Origin: a beta proteobacterium AAP99
GTDB taxonomy: Bacteria > Pseudomonadota > Gammaproteobacteria > Burkholderiales > Burkholderiaceae_C
Length of the DNA stretch: 64,000 bases
NCBI GenBank assembly: GCA_001295775.1
Contig: LJIA01000002.1
Location: 186,001 to 250,000, forward strand
Reading direction: 5' to 3'
Under the pieces are notes generated by a model that was not told the DNA's origin, did not search any database, and was given only the letters and a program-made list of their open reading frames with translations. Shown here piece by piece: positions 48,301-56,810 of this stretch (position 1 is the stretch's first letter; each line of letters opens with the position of its first letter). Position numbers and translations under genes: made by a program.

Positions 48301-49548
48301 GGTCCGGCCGCCGGCAGCTATCGCTTCGATCTGCTGCCCAATGCGCCGGCCGGTACCTACACGATCCGGGTCACCGCACCGACGGGCTACACCTTCGCCT
48401 CGACCGTCATTCCGCCAGCCGCCGGGCCGGTGACGCCGGGCTCGGCCAGCCTCTGTCCGGGCCGACCGGCGGGGGCCAGCTGCCCGGTGCAGGCGCAGCC
48501 CGTGCCGCCGCAACCCGGTGCGAACTCAACCTACTACCTCTCGTTCACGCTCACGCCGGGGACCTCGCCCAACGTGGTGAACAACAACATCCCGCTGGAC
48601 CCGGGCACGCAGTCGGTGCTGGCCATCATCAAGGTGGCCGACAAGTCCGAGGCCGAGGTCGGTGATCCGGTGCGCTACACCATCCGGGTGCGCAACCTCG
48701 GCACCACCGGCGCGATCCCCGCAGTGCAGGTCGTCGACCGCCTGCCGCTGGGCTTCCGCTACGTGCCGCGCACCACGCGCGGCCAAGGCACGCCGCCGGT
48801 CACGCTGGCCGAGCCGGCCGGCTCGCCGGGGCCGGAGCTCACCTTCCAGGTAGGCAGCATCCCGGCTGGTGGCGAGATCACGTTCACCTACTACGTCCGC
48901 ATCGGCGTGACGGCGGCCGATGGCGACGGCATCAACCGCGCGTTCGCGCAGTCCGGCAACATCCGCTCGCTGACCGCGCAGGCTCGCGTGCGGGTGCGTG
49001 GCGGGGTGTTCGGCGCCGAGAGCTGCGTGGTCGGCAAGGTGTTTGCGGACTGCGGCGCCGACGGCGTGGGCTTCGGCAACGGCAACGGCGTGCAGGATCC
49101 GGGCGAACCTGGCATCCCCGGCGTGCGTCTGTACCTGCAGGACGGCACCTGGGTCATCACCGACAGCGAGGGCAAGTACAGCCTCTGCGGTCTGGCGCCG
49201 CGCACGCACGTGATCAAGGTGGATCCCGTCACGCTGCCGCCGGGTGCGCGCCTGGGCGTCACGGCCAACCGCAACGCCGGTGATCCGGGCAGCCTGTTCG
49301 TCGATCTGAAGAACGGCAGCCTGCATCGTGCCGATTTCCGCGACATGAGCTGCAACCGCAGCGTGTTCGACGAAATCAAGCGTCGCCGCGAGGCCGCGCC
49401 CAAGGCCGAGGGGGAGGACGTGAACCGACCTCGCATCGAAGGGCAGGGCCGACCGGGCAGCGGCCTGGGCCTGCCCACCGACAAGCCGGGCAATACCAGC
49501 GGGGCCACCGACGTGCCTGCGCAACCGCGCAAGGAGGGCCGGCCATGA
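39394..49548 (+). CDS. Giant secreted cell-surface repeat protein (GEVED / DUF11-like modules / SdrD-B domains)
   Basis: 3384 residues from the ATG at 39394 (GGGGGA upstream). An unusually long basic N-region precedes the signal core LLAAALFVGLWPAASHAQ. Residues 57-505 are an N-terminal head (start GNIFWVQWG) that ends with a GEVED-like module (AGWIDFNGNGVFDASERS, GEDEDYRIELP). Residues 506-2595 are 19 tandem ~110-residue DUF11-like modules, each normally with four cysteines. Then come two cadherin-like tandem-95 type modules, an SdrD-B domain (SVWLDSGSNGVGANDR), a true DUF11 module (AEVGDPVRYTIRVRNLG) and a second SdrD-B domain (GNGNGVQDPGEPGIPGVR). Basic C-terminal tail. No autotransporter barrel, LPXTG or PEP-CTERM; stop overlaps the barrel protein by ATGA. 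Probably an adhesin or surface filament; function inferred. Confidence 0.85.
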   Translation: MNWIASLLTRRSSSSLATPAPAARRAHVRRIADTVLQGALLAAALFVGLWPAASHAQYATGGSGLYKGNIFWVQWGTPGTNIYSLAAAPGGYSITRGFNVDSPAAPSNRLDITCNASNPTTIAGASTLNVYRPGTWQGDGLDKLYNIGGDNGGVSGAGSNTLAVGLSTAGGGQIEFDFRCSATLGGQPFALNGLVFADAEASGGTEFVAARLTGGGNLRIFDGISRCGLPGTVTTRTVAGVQEAFLVSPSGSCEGNGNTALRGGPALVGYIDGAVQARVTARGSGISAIAVGAVLAIDFSEAIPNSYGIASHVLQGFVSGGDIAPLAPDVGGRFPLPPVGASFRDYTLRANQASLTNAAPYLGRGVQADANADGPVGGPDVDALPKSTGPLGNGYAVVAKPTARGAPYTINNVTCTGPGAVAGWIDFNGNGVFDASERSNTVQCPAGFNTISLTWTVPAGSGYVAQSTSYMRLRMATNPAEIANPTGVASSGEDEDYRIELPPLLADMAVSFTGFPTNAPAGSTVTGTVNCTNLGPDPAVAATCTVPTGNLPAGATVTCTPNPIPNPLAVGSSIACAVSFTAPGTGTVTVTASTSTTTPDPVAANNTSSTPLSFTPQADMRAQTTVPASATAGQPVTVSGTCTNNGPSPAAAPTCVLSGLPTGATQSCTPSPAPNPLAVGASITCTSTFNAPATGPLSITTTAGTSTNDPTPANNVNTQPLPVTPASDMAAAVSGFPANPPAGSTATGTVTCTNNGPSPAANPTCNVVSSPPGASSTCTPSPAPNPLAVGASISCTVSYTVPATGGVTITGTAGTSNQDPNPANNSAQASSNVTPQADMQASVNVPASAVAGQPVTVTGACTNNGPSPAAAPTCALSGLPAGATQSCTPSPAPNPLAVGSAITCTSTFPAPGTGPLNISATAGTSTADPNPGNNTATQPLNPSAVADMAAAVSGFPANPLAGSTVSGTVTCTNGGPSAAANANCAVSGLPPGASVSCTPSVPVGSLGVGASISCAVSYTAPATGSVTVTGTASSSTPDSNAGNNSASATQTVVPQADMRANTTVPPSVNAGQSVTVSGTCTNAGPSPAAAPTCALSGLPGGATQTCTPSPAPNPLAVGASITCSSTFTAPATGTLNITTTAGTSTADPVSSNNTSTRSLPITPQSDMQAVASGFPASAAAGTPVTGTITCTNNGPSPADNPTCQINTLPAGAVVVCSPDPAPNPLAVGASITCSVNFQAPASGGTTITGVAGSSNPDPTPSNNRAQAAVNSVPQADMQAVTTAPGSVSAGQSVTVTGVCTNRGPSDAVDPSCVLSGLPPGATQSCTPAPTPNPLTTGSAITCTATFTAPASGPLSITTTAGSLTADPVPGNNVDTKSVSLTPQADMAASISGLPSNASAGSSVSGTLTCTNNGPSVAANATCVPSGLPPGASVVCSPGSPTASLGVGSSISCAVSFTVPASGNVTVGVTAGSSTADPVPVNNSATQPLGVNAQADMAASTSVPATAVAGQPVTVSGTCTNNGPSAAAAPTCALAGLPAGATQSCAPSPAPNPLPVGQSITCTSTFTAPASGTLTIATTAGSSTPDPVPANNNVSRNLAITPQADLVATIAGIPTNPPAGSTVNGTVTCTNAGPSPAANPTCSVTSTPAGATVSCTPNPAPNPLPVGQAITCAVSFTTPATGGITITGVAGSSTQDPNTANNAAQASANVTPQADMQAAITAPATVNAGQTVTVTGTCTNAGPSPATAPSCVIGGLPPGTAQSCTPNPAPNPLPLNGVITCTASFTAPASGSLSLTTTAGSATTDPVAPNNVATTPVAITPQADMRAALSGFPSNPSAGSPVNGTVTCTNNGPSVAAAANCAVTGLPPGATVSCTPSTPVASLPVGSSISCAVSYTTPPSGTLTITGTASSSTADPVPANNSASAPQTIVPQADVSAVTSVPTSATAGQSVTVSGTCTNAGPSPAAAPTCALSGLPAGATQTCSPSTIPDPLAVGASVTCSSTFPAPAAGGTLNITTTAGTSTADPNPANNSDTRALTVGTVADMAAAIAGFPTSAAAGSTVTGTVTCTNNGPSPAVNPTCNVTTVPPGATISCAPNPTPNPLASGASITCTVSFVVPATGGVTVTGTAGSATPDPNPANNTAQSAVNTVPQADLVAAISAPSTVTAGQSVTVTGTCTNNGPSDAAAPECVIGGLPPGATQSCTPSPKPDPLPSAAPGNVITCTATFTAPASGPLNLSTTARSITNDPAPGNNTATAPVAVTPQADMQASISGFPANPGAGSTVSGTVTCTNAGPSVAAAATCAVSGAPAGASVVCSPSTPVANLGVGASIVCNVSYVAPATPGAITITGTAGSSTADPVPTNNQASALSNVAAQADMQASITGLPASARAGSTVTGTATCTNAGPSIAASPTCAVSGLPAGATVTCTPNPAPATLSVGQSISCAISFTAPGTGVITATATAGSSTADPVPGNNVANQPVSIEALADMQAAVSGFPGNAAAGSTVTGTVTCTNAGPSPAANASCGVSGTPPGATLSCAPSPVPNPLPVGQSITCSVSYVAAVTGGVNVTGVASSATPDPNPNNNLVTAQTNVIDAVNDTAPAPVNGFIGGPAIVNVLANDTLNGSPATLTTVTLRQVSTTQPGVTLDPASGAVNVAPGTPAGTYTVNYEICTRTTPTACDTATATVTVGAAPIQAVNDPRVVAGPAGATVNVLGNDTLNGAPVQASQITVALAANNGNGGLAGLTIDANGNLVVPPNAPPGSYTVTYQICERLNPTNCSTATVPVVVQGLLTGSVWLDSGSNGVGANDRQRTAGEPGLAGWTAEVVFPPGSPQAGQIVTLLGGQPATAVTDANGQYQIAGLPPGSYQLRFRAPGSGAPGAVYGTPANGEQNNPQAGSTLNPATRTLDITMPAGAGIAQQGLPVDPSGVVYDSVTRQPLPGATVTLIGPNGQPVPADQLLPGQQGQTVLASGPAAGSYRFDLLPNAPAGTYTIRVTAPTGYTFASTVIPPAAGPVTPGSASLCPGRPAGASCPVQAQPVPPQPGANSTYYLSFTLTPGTSPNVVNNNIPLDPGTQSVLAIIKVADKSEAEVGDPVRYTIRVRNLGTTGAIPAVQVVDRLPLGFRYVPRTTRGQGTPPVTLAEPAGSPGPELTFQVGSIPAGGEITFTYYVRIGVTAADGDGINRAFAQSGNIRSLTAQARVRVRGGVFGAESCVVGKVFADCGADGVGFGNGNGVQDPGEPGIPGVRLYLQDGTWVITDSEGKYSLCGLAPRTHVIKVDPVTLPPGARLGVTANRNAGDPGSLFVDLKNGSLHRADFRDMSCNRSVFDEIKRRREAAPKAEGEDVNRPRIEGQGRPGSGLGLPTDKPGNTSGATDVPAQPRKEGRP
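41245..42558 (+). repeat. Higher-order repeat block 1 (units 2-5), 1314 bp
   Basis: Unit types in order: VTVSGTC type, NPTC type, VTVTG(A/V/T)C type, and the NANC type with SLGVG in place of NPLAVG. The same order recurs in the next three blocks. Confidence 0.88.
42559..43872 (+). repeat. Higher-order repeat block 2 (units 6-9), 1314 bp
   Basis: Same four-unit order as block 1 and the same length. Unit 9 again replaces NPLAVG by SLGVG. Confidence 0.88.
43873..45186 (+). repeat. Higher-order repeat block 3 (units 10-13), 1314 bp
   Basis: Same order and length; unit 13 has ASLPVG at the variable position. Confidence 0.88.
45187..46515 (+). repeat. Higher-order repeat block 4 (units 14-17), 1329 bp
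   Basis: Same order, 15 bp longer through small insertions in units 14, 16 (LPSAAPGNV) and 17. Units 18 and 19 then break the four-unit order. Confidence 0.85.
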
Positions 49549-52500
49549 AGCGCCTTGACCTCCACCGCCAGCCGCAGCGTGCAGATGCATTGCCCGGCGA
49601 CAGCGTGTTCCGACTCAATGCACCGTTCAGCGCGCGTGGCGAACTGCGCCTGGACGGCGAGCGCATGGCGCGTGCCCGTGCGCGCCGCCAGCACTGCGCC
49701 GAGCTTCGCGCACTGCGCTCCGAGCTGCGCCGCGCAGATACCGCGCGGCCGAACGCCGCCAAAACCTCACACCCCATGCAACGTAGCCTGATGGCCGCCG
49801 TGCTGGCCACCGTGCTCGTGCCCATGAGCATTGGCCCGGCCATGGCGCAGCAGATCGACCCCTTCAACCCGCTGCCGCGCGACCCCAACGCGCCCGGCCT
49901 CACGCGCGGCAACAGCAACCTGGCCGACCCCGGCCGGACGGACAGCCTGCTGAGCTTCGGCGCAGCTGCCGCGGTCAAGCGCATCGACATCACGACCGAG
50001 AAGCTCGAGATCCCGGCGGACAGCCGCAGCCTCGTGCGCTTCAAGGTGCGCCTGCTCGACGCTGACGACAAGCCGCTGCAGCTCGATGTGCCGGTGCTGC
50101 TTGAGACCACGCGCGGGCGCATCGTCGCGCCCGGCCAGGGCAACACCGCGCTGGAAGCCGCGATCGACCGCGACCGCACCACCCAGGGCATCCAGGCCGT
50201 GGCCAAGGGCGGCGAATTCAGCTTCGATCTCGTCGCCCCCGGGGAGCCGGGCGAGGCGCAGGTGCGCGTGAGTGCCGGCCAGCGCCAGATGATCCAGAAG
50301 ATCACCTTCGTGCCGGATCTGCGCGAGATGATCGCCGTGGGTCTGGTGGAAGGGCTGATCGTGCTGCGCGATGGCAAGAACGGCCTGTTGCCGGTGCGCC
50401 CGAGCGACGGCTTCGATCAGGAGATCCGCCGCTGGCAACGCGACTTCAGCAATGGCGATGGCGCCGTGGGCCTGCGCACCGCCTTCTTCCTGAAGGGCAA
50501 GATCAGCGGCCAGACCCTGCTGACCGCCGCCTACGACAGCGACAAGGACGTACGCGGCCGCATGTTCCGCGACATCAGCCCCGACGAGTTCTACCCCGTC
50601 TATGGCGATGCCAGCATCAAGGGCTACGACGCGCAGACCAGCGGACGCTTCTTCGTGCGCGTGGACAACGGCAAGAGTTATGCCCTGTATGGCGACTTCA
50701 ATACCGTCGACACCGTCAATGACGCGCTGCTGTTCAGCCGCTACAACCGCAGCCTGACCGGCGCCAAGGCCAACTGGGACGGCGCGGCCGGCAACCTCAC
50801 CGTGTTCGCCAGCAAGGACAACCTGCGCCAGGTGGTGGATGAGATTGCCGGTAAGGGCATCAGCGGCCCCTACACCGCGCGCTTCCCGAATGGCGTGCAG
50901 AACACCGAGAAGGTGGAGCTGCTGGTGCGCGACCGCAACGCGCCCGCGGTGATCCTGCGCATCACGCCGCAGGTGCGCTTTGTCGACTACGACTTCGAGC
51001 CCTTCTCGGGCCGCATCCTGTTCAAGAGCCCGATCCCGAGTCTGGACGAGAACCTCAACCCGGTTTCGATCCGCATCAGCTACGAGGTGGAAGAGGGCGG
51101 GCCGAAGTACTGGGTCGGCGGCTTCGAGGGCAACCTCAAGGTCGGCAAGGACTCCCGCATCGGCGCAACGTATGCCAAGGACGAGAACCCCCTGGCCAAG
51201 TTCGAGCTGGCCGGTCTGAACACGAGCCTGCGCCTGGACGAGACCACGACCCTCGTGGCCGAGTACGCGCGCAGCAAGCGCGGCGACATCATCGACTTCG
51301 GGTCCAACTCGCTGGCGAGCATCAATAGCCAGATCGGCGCAGGCAACACCCAGACCGCCGGGGCGGCCACGGGCGAGGCCTGGCGCATCGAGGCGCGCCA
51401 CGCCAGCGCGACCACCGAGGCGCGCGTCTACGCCCAGCGCACGGACACCGGCTTTACCAACATCGGGTCCAGCGTGGCAGCGGGCCGCGAAGAGCTCGGC
51501 AGCAAGCTCAGCTATACGCTGACCCCTGGCGTGCGCCTGATCGGCGAGGCGATCTCCAGCCGCGAGCTCACCACCGATGGCAAGCGCATGGGTGCGAGTG
51601 GCGCGGTGGCCTGGGACATCAGCCAGCAGCTCACGCTGGAAGTCGGCGTGCGCCATGCCGAGCAAAGCGGGGCCGGCGCGGCCGTGCCGCCCACGGTCTT
51701 CCCGTCCACCGGGGTGGATCCGATCGCCGGCGGCCAGACGCTTGTCCCCAACGCCGGCCTGTCGGCCAACCAGAACCAGCCCTACACCACTACCAGTGCG
51801 CGTGCCCGGCTGACGTACCGGCCCACCATGGCCAGCAGCCTGTTCCTGGAAGGCGAGCAGGACGTGAACGACAGCAGCGCGCACGCCGTGGCCGTGGGCG
51901 GGGACTACCGCTTCAGCGAAGTCGGCCGCATCTACGGCCGCAGCGAGTGGGCCACCGGCGTCTCCGGCAGCTACGGGCTGGCCGGCGAAGGCAAGCAGTC
52001 CTCCACCGTGGTGGGCGTGGATGCTCAGTACATGAAGGACGGCCAGGTCTTCAGCGAATACCGCCTGCGCGACGCCTTTGCCGGCCGCGAGGCCGTGGCC
52101 GCCGTGGGCCTGCGCAACGGCTTCCCGATCGGCGAAGGCCTGCGGCTGAACACCACGCTGGAGCGCGTCAAGGCCGTCAACGGCCCCACCACGCCGGAGG
52201 CCAAGGCCGCAGGCATCGGGCTGGACTACACCGGCAGCAAGGTCTGGAAGGGCTCCACGCGCCTTGAATGGCGTGATGACAACCAGAGCACCAGCTGGCT
52301 CAACACCAACGCCGTGGCGCGCAAGCTCTCGGATGACTGGACCCTGCTGGCACGCACCTATGCCTACCGCCAGAGCTTCGACAGCGGCAACCGCAACAAC
52401 CAGGACCGCGCGCAGATCGGCTTCGCCTGGCGCGAGACGGATACCAACCGCTGGAACGCGCTGGGCAAGTACGAGTACCGCCGCGAACTGGTGCGCACCA

Positions 52501-52982
52501 TCGGCCTGGACGACCTCAACGGCCGCGCACATGTCGTCAGCCTCGATGTCGACTATCACCCGGCGCGCCCGGTCTGGTATGCCGGCAAGGTGGCGGCCAA
52601 GTGGCGCAAGGACGTGCTGGCCGGCGTGCCCGACAGCTTCGATGCGCAGCTGCTGCAGGGCCGCGTGATCTACGACATCACGCCGCGCTGGGACATCGGC
52701 TTCATTGCCAGCGTGCTGGGCGAGAACGGCTTCAAGACCCGCCGCGCCGGTGTGGGTGTGGAGCTGGGCCGCATCGTCAGCGGCAACCTGTGGGTGTCCG
52801 CGGGCTACAACCAGAGAGACTTGAAGGACCGCGATCTGATGACGGACTACTCCAGCAAGGGGATCTTCCTGCGCCTGCGCTGGAAGTTCGACGAAGGCCT
52901 CTTCAAGTCCGATGACCCCGCTTTCAACCGCTCGCTTGCGCAGGCCGAATCCGGTGCTGCTGCGCAGGCGCCGGCTCGGTGA
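49545..52982 (+). CDS. Large outer-membrane beta-barrel protein of the surface operon
   Basis: 1145 residues. The ATG at 49545 overlaps the stop of the giant gene. An Arg-rich 77-residue N-terminal extension precedes a normal signal peptide (MQRSLMAAVLATVLVPMS, cleavage near AMAQQ), so 49776 is an alternative start. Residues 130-240 resemble an Ig/invasin-like domain (DADDKPLQLDVPVLLETTRG). From about 270 the pattern of alternating polar/hydrophobic strands with YGDFNTVD, ARLTYRPTMASSLFLEGEQD and the end GIFLRLRWKFDE indicates a barrel. No TonB box or plug motif seen. It may export, anchor or display the giant protein. Confidence 0.75.
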   Translation: MKRLDLHRQPQRADALPGDSVFRLNAPFSARGELRLDGERMARARARRQHCAELRALRSELRRADTARPNAAKTSHPMQRSLMAAVLATVLVPMSIGPAMAQQIDPFNPLPRDPNAPGLTRGNSNLADPGRTDSLLSFGAAAAVKRIDITTEKLEIPADSRSLVRFKVRLLDADDKPLQLDVPVLLETTRGRIVAPGQGNTALEAAIDRDRTTQGIQAVAKGGEFSFDLVAPGEPGEAQVRVSAGQRQMIQKITFVPDLREMIAVGLVEGLIVLRDGKNGLLPVRPSDGFDQEIRRWQRDFSNGDGAVGLRTAFFLKGKISGQTLLTAAYDSDKDVRGRMFRDISPDEFYPVYGDASIKGYDAQTSGRFFVRVDNGKSYALYGDFNTVDTVNDALLFSRYNRSLTGAKANWDGAAGNLTVFASKDNLRQVVDEIAGKGISGPYTARFPNGVQNTEKVELLVRDRNAPAVILRITPQVRFVDYDFEPFSGRILFKSPIPSLDENLNPVSIRISYEVEEGGPKYWVGGFEGNLKVGKDSRIGATYAKDENPLAKFELAGLNTSLRLDETTTLVAEYARSKRGDIIDFGSNSLASINSQIGAGNTQTAGAATGEAWRIEARHASATTEARVYAQRTDTGFTNIGSSVAAGREELGSKLSYTLTPGVRLIGEAISSRELTTDGKRMGASGAVAWDISQQLTLEVGVRHAEQSGAGAAVPPTVFPSTGVDPIAGGQTLVPNAGLSANQNQPYTTTSARARLTYRPTMASSLFLEGEQDVNDSSAHAVAVGGDYRFSEVGRIYGRSEWATGVSGSYGLAGEGKQSSTVVGVDAQYMKDGQVFSEYRLRDAFAGREAVAAVGLRNGFPIGEGLRLNTTLERVKAVNGPTTPEAKAAGIGLDYTGSKVWKGSTRLEWRDDNQSTSWLNTNAVARKLSDDWTLLARTYAYRQSFDSGNRNNQDRAQIGFAWRETDTNRWNALGKYEYRRELVRTIGLDDLNGRAHVVSLDVDYHPARPVWYAGKVAAKWRKDVLAGVPDSFDAQLLQGRVIYDITPRWDIGFIASVLGENGFKTRRAGVGVELGRIVSGNLWVSAGYNQRDLKDRDLMTDYSSKGIFLRLRWKFDEGLFKSDDPAFNRSLAQAESGAAAQAPAR

Positions 52983-52989
52983 AGGGGGT

Positions 52990-54138
52990 ATGACCATGAC
53001 ACACCGCTCCCCCCAGCTTGCCCGCGGCCTGGCGCTGCTGCTGTCCAGCGGCCTGCTGCTGGCCACCGGTTGCAGCCAGATCCCGCGTGATGTCCCCGCC
53101 AGCGGCGAAAGCCTCAAGCCCGAGCCGGTTCTGCAACGCAGCGCCAATCTGCAGGGCCGCCTGAACACCCTGCGCGAGAAGGACCCGGCGCGCTTCGGGC
53201 CGATCGAAGATGCGGATCTTGAGGAGCAGGGCCGGCTGATGGCCATCCAGGACCCGATCCGCCGCGGTTCGGCCAGCGAGAAGTACGACTGGTCCAAGGC
53301 CCAATGCTGGGTACGCAATGCCTACAGCGAACGCCATGAGCGAGACGCCCGCGGCTTCCCGGCCGGCGCGCATGATGAGGCCGAGAAGATCATCAAGGGC
53401 ATGGAGGCCGGCGGCAACGCTTACAAGGACACCGCGCTCATCAATCACACCCAGCGCGTGCGGCCGGACCTCTGGGCCCGCGCCGAGAAACTCAAGACCG
53501 CGCCGGGCTTCGTGTGCGCCGCACACACCGTGGGCTGCCTGGAAGTGCAGCTCTCGCGCAGCGGCCATGAGCTGACCGAGACCGGCTGGCGCCATGCCAA
53601 CAGCTACATCGCGATTGCCGAGGACATGGCCGCCCGCGCCGAGGCCCAGGCCGCCGCCTGTCCGCCGGAGCCCGTGGTGGCTGCCGCGCCCCCGCCACCA
53701 CCACCCGTGCCGGTGCCGGTGGTGCCGCCTCCGCCGCCCGCCGCCACCGTGGAGCGGGTCAGCCTGGCCGCCGACGCCCTGTTTCGATTCGACCGCTCCG
53801 GCCCGCAGGACCTGCTGCCCAAGGGCCGCGCGCAGCTGGACGAACTCGCCGCCAAGCTGGCCGCCGGCTACGCGCGCATCGACCGCATCACGCTGATCGG
53901 CCACACAGACCGGCTAGGCAACGACGCCTACAACGACCGCCTCTCGCTGGCCCGCGCCAACACCGTGCGCGCCTACCTGCAGGGCAAGGGCGTCACCGCG
54001 CCGATGACCACCTCCGGCCGCGGCAAGCGCGAACAGGTCGAGGCCTGCAATGGCGTCACCCCGCGCGCCAAGCTGATCGACTGCCTGCAGCCCAATCGCC
54101 GGGTCGAGGTGCTGATCGAGGGGGTGCGCACGCCCTGA
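52990..54138 (+). CDS. OmpA family lipoprotein of the surface operon
   Basis: 382 residues from the ATG at 52990 (SD GAAGGGGG). Lipobox LLLATGCSQ predicts an outer-membrane lipoprotein. The N-terminal domain (to about 225) has several cysteines (QCWVRNAYSE, GFVCAAHTVGC) and no recognised family. A proline linker (PPPPPPVPVPVVPPPPP) leads to a C-terminal OmpA peptidoglycan-binding domain with LIGHTDRLGNDAYNDRLS, where the TD-Asp and the following LARAN Arg bind peptidoglycan, and the end NRRVEVLIEG. It probably ties the surface system to the cell wall. Confidence 0.88.
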   Translation: MTMTHRSPQLARGLALLLSSGLLLATGCSQIPRDVPASGESLKPEPVLQRSANLQGRLNTLREKDPARFGPIEDADLEEQGRLMAIQDPIRRGSASEKYDWSKAQCWVRNAYSERHERDARGFPAGAHDEAEKIIKGMEAGGNAYKDTALINHTQRVRPDLWARAEKLKTAPGFVCAAHTVGCLEVQLSRSGHELTETGWRHANSYIAIAEDMAARAEAQAAACPPEPVVAAAPPPPPPVPVPVVPPPPPAATVERVSLAADALFRFDRSGPQDLLPKGRAQLDELAAKLAAGYARIDRITLIGHTDRLGNDAYNDRLSLARANTVRAYLQGKGVTAPMTTSGRGKREQVEACNGVTPRAKLIDCLQPNRRVEVLIEGVRTP

Positions 54139-54201
54139 GATGCGAGTCAGCACGCTCCGGGACCCCGGATTCCCGGAGCACGTTGGCGTGACATGCACGG
54201 G

Positions 54202-54250
54202 CGGCATTTCTGCAAGCAATGCCCCAAGAACCGCTTGCTGCAAGCGGAAA
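54202..54250 (+). repeat. Dispersed repeat, degenerate copy G
   Basis: Hairpin GGCATT/AATGCC (54202-54222 region) followed by CCGCTTGCTGCAAGCGGAAA (54231-54250), in which the tail forms its own 8-bp palindrome. Assignment to the family is by the tail. Confidence 0.45.
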
Positions 54251-54517
54251 GCGGCAAATCGGCTTATTCAACGTTTGTTTGAAAAATACTCAGAAGAGCG
54301 CAACGTTTTCAATCAAAAGCTGAAAATATGCCACCGAGACCTGCTACGTGAAGCGCGCGGGCCTTGCGTTGGCATGTGACAGTGCGCCGCGACGCAGAGG
54401 CTCGGCGGCATGGTTTGCCTTGCCTACCCGCAAGCCGCCGCCACTGGCTGAGGCGAGAGTGGCCCTCAAACCGCCCCGATCTGGTGCAAACGCACTAGGT
54501 TTTGCCGGCCGCGTGCT

Positions 54518-54547
54518 TTGACGCGGTGCGTCAAATCCAACTACACT
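54518..54547 (+). promoter_or_regulatory. Candidate promoter of the atp operon
   Basis: TTGACG (54518-54523) and TACACT (54542-54547), 18 bp apart; start of transcription near 54554, giving a leader of about 115 nt. Confidence 0.55.
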
Positions 54548-54667
54548 CCAAAAGTTTTGTGGATCGCGTGAATTTGGGAAATTCATCGATCCAAATTCTG
54601 GGATCGATCGACGTCGAATCCGCGTTTTCAGGGCCAGAACAGCCGGAAAAACCGGGCTAGGCAGTCC

Positions 54668-55904
<1,237 letters not shown>

Positions 55905-55977
55905 TCGACGCCCTTTCGACCCGCTCAGATCCGTACTTTCTCTCGTTTTTCCAACTCGCTACCTCTCTAGACCTTAA

Positions 55978-56226
<249 letters not shown>

Positions 56227-56253
56227 TCGATCCACGCCCCTGGTAGCGAGTTC

Positions 56254-56281
56254 GAGGGGCGCTGCTGACAGCGCCCCTTTT
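56254..56281 (+). terminator. Intraoperonic hairpin between atpE and atpF
   Basis: Perfect stem GGGGCGCTG (56256-56264) / CAGCGCCCC (56269-56277), loop CTGA, then TTTT. Read-through must occur because atpF has no obvious own promoter, so it probably acts as a partial terminator or mRNA 3'-end stabiliser. Confidence 0.75.
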
Positions 56282-56328
56282 CAACCTACCTCGTTTCGCA
56301 GTCCCCGCTTCATTCAGGACACAAGGCC

Positions 56329-56799
56329 GTGAATCTCAACGCCACACTCATCATGCAGTTGGTGGTCTTCTTCGTCTTGGCGCTGTTCGTCGCCAAGTTC
56401 GTGTGGCCGCCCATGCGCACGGCGCTCGACGAGCGTCGTCAAAAAGTCGCCGACGGTCTGGCTGCAGCCGACCGCGCGCGCATCGAGCTGGCCGATGCCA
56501 ACAAGCGCATCGAAGCCGACCTCGCCAAGTCCCGCAATGAAAACCAGGCCCGCCTGGCCGACGCCGAGAAGCGTGCCACGCAGCTGATCGACGAAGCCCG
56601 CAAGGCCGCAGAGGCCGAGAAGGCCCGCATCCTGGCCCAGGCCAAGGAAGAGGCTGCCCAGGAGATGGTTCGCGCCAAGGACGCCCTGCGCGACCAGGTC
56701 GCCGCCCTCGTGGTGGCCGGTGCCGAGCAGATCCTCAAGCGTGAAGTCGATGCCAAGGCCCATGCCGAGCTGCTCGCCGGCCTGAAGGCCAAGCTCTAA
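56329..56799 (+). CDS. atpF: F1Fo ATP synthase subunit b
   Basis: 156 residues, GTG start. One N-terminal membrane helix ([20 protein letters not shown]) and a long charged coiled-coil stalk rich in Ala/Glu/Lys ([20 protein letters not shown]). Forms the dimeric peripheral stalk. Length equals E. coli AtpF. Confidence 0.97.
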   Translation: MNLNATLIMQLVVFFVLALFVAKFVWPPMRTALDERRQKVADGLAAADRARIELADANKRIEADLAKSRNENQARLADAEKRATQLIDEARKAAEAEKARILAQAKEEAAQEMVRAKDALRDQVAALVVAGAEQILKREVDAKAHAELLAGLKAKL

Positions 56800-56810
56800 G
56801 GACCGACACC

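Larger units (their letters stand above)
54139..54667. promoter_or_regulatory. Region between the surface operon and atpI
   Basis: 529 bp without a gene. It holds a hairpin GCTCCGGGA/TCCCGGAGC (54154-54179) without a T-run, a degenerate dispersed-repeat copy at 54202-54250, an AT-rich patch at 54260-54340 and the candidate atp promoter. Confidence 0.6.

Noticed and set aside
45118-48513. 1131-codon minus-strand ORF opposite the giant gene
   Set aside because: Same reason: an antisense shadow with low-complexity translation.
49767-53318. 1183-codon minus-strand ORF opposite the barrel gene
   Set aside because: Antisense to a gene with signal peptide and barrel strands; the translation has no recognisable motif.
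39394-54138. Surface operon as a recently acquired island
   Set aside because: Its position is unusual but base composition and codon use look like the rest of the window, so recent transfer is not supported by sequence alone.
54154-54179. Hairpin after the OmpA lipoprotein gene as a terminator
   Set aside because: Strong 9-bp stem, but no T-run on either strand, so I did not list it as a terminator.
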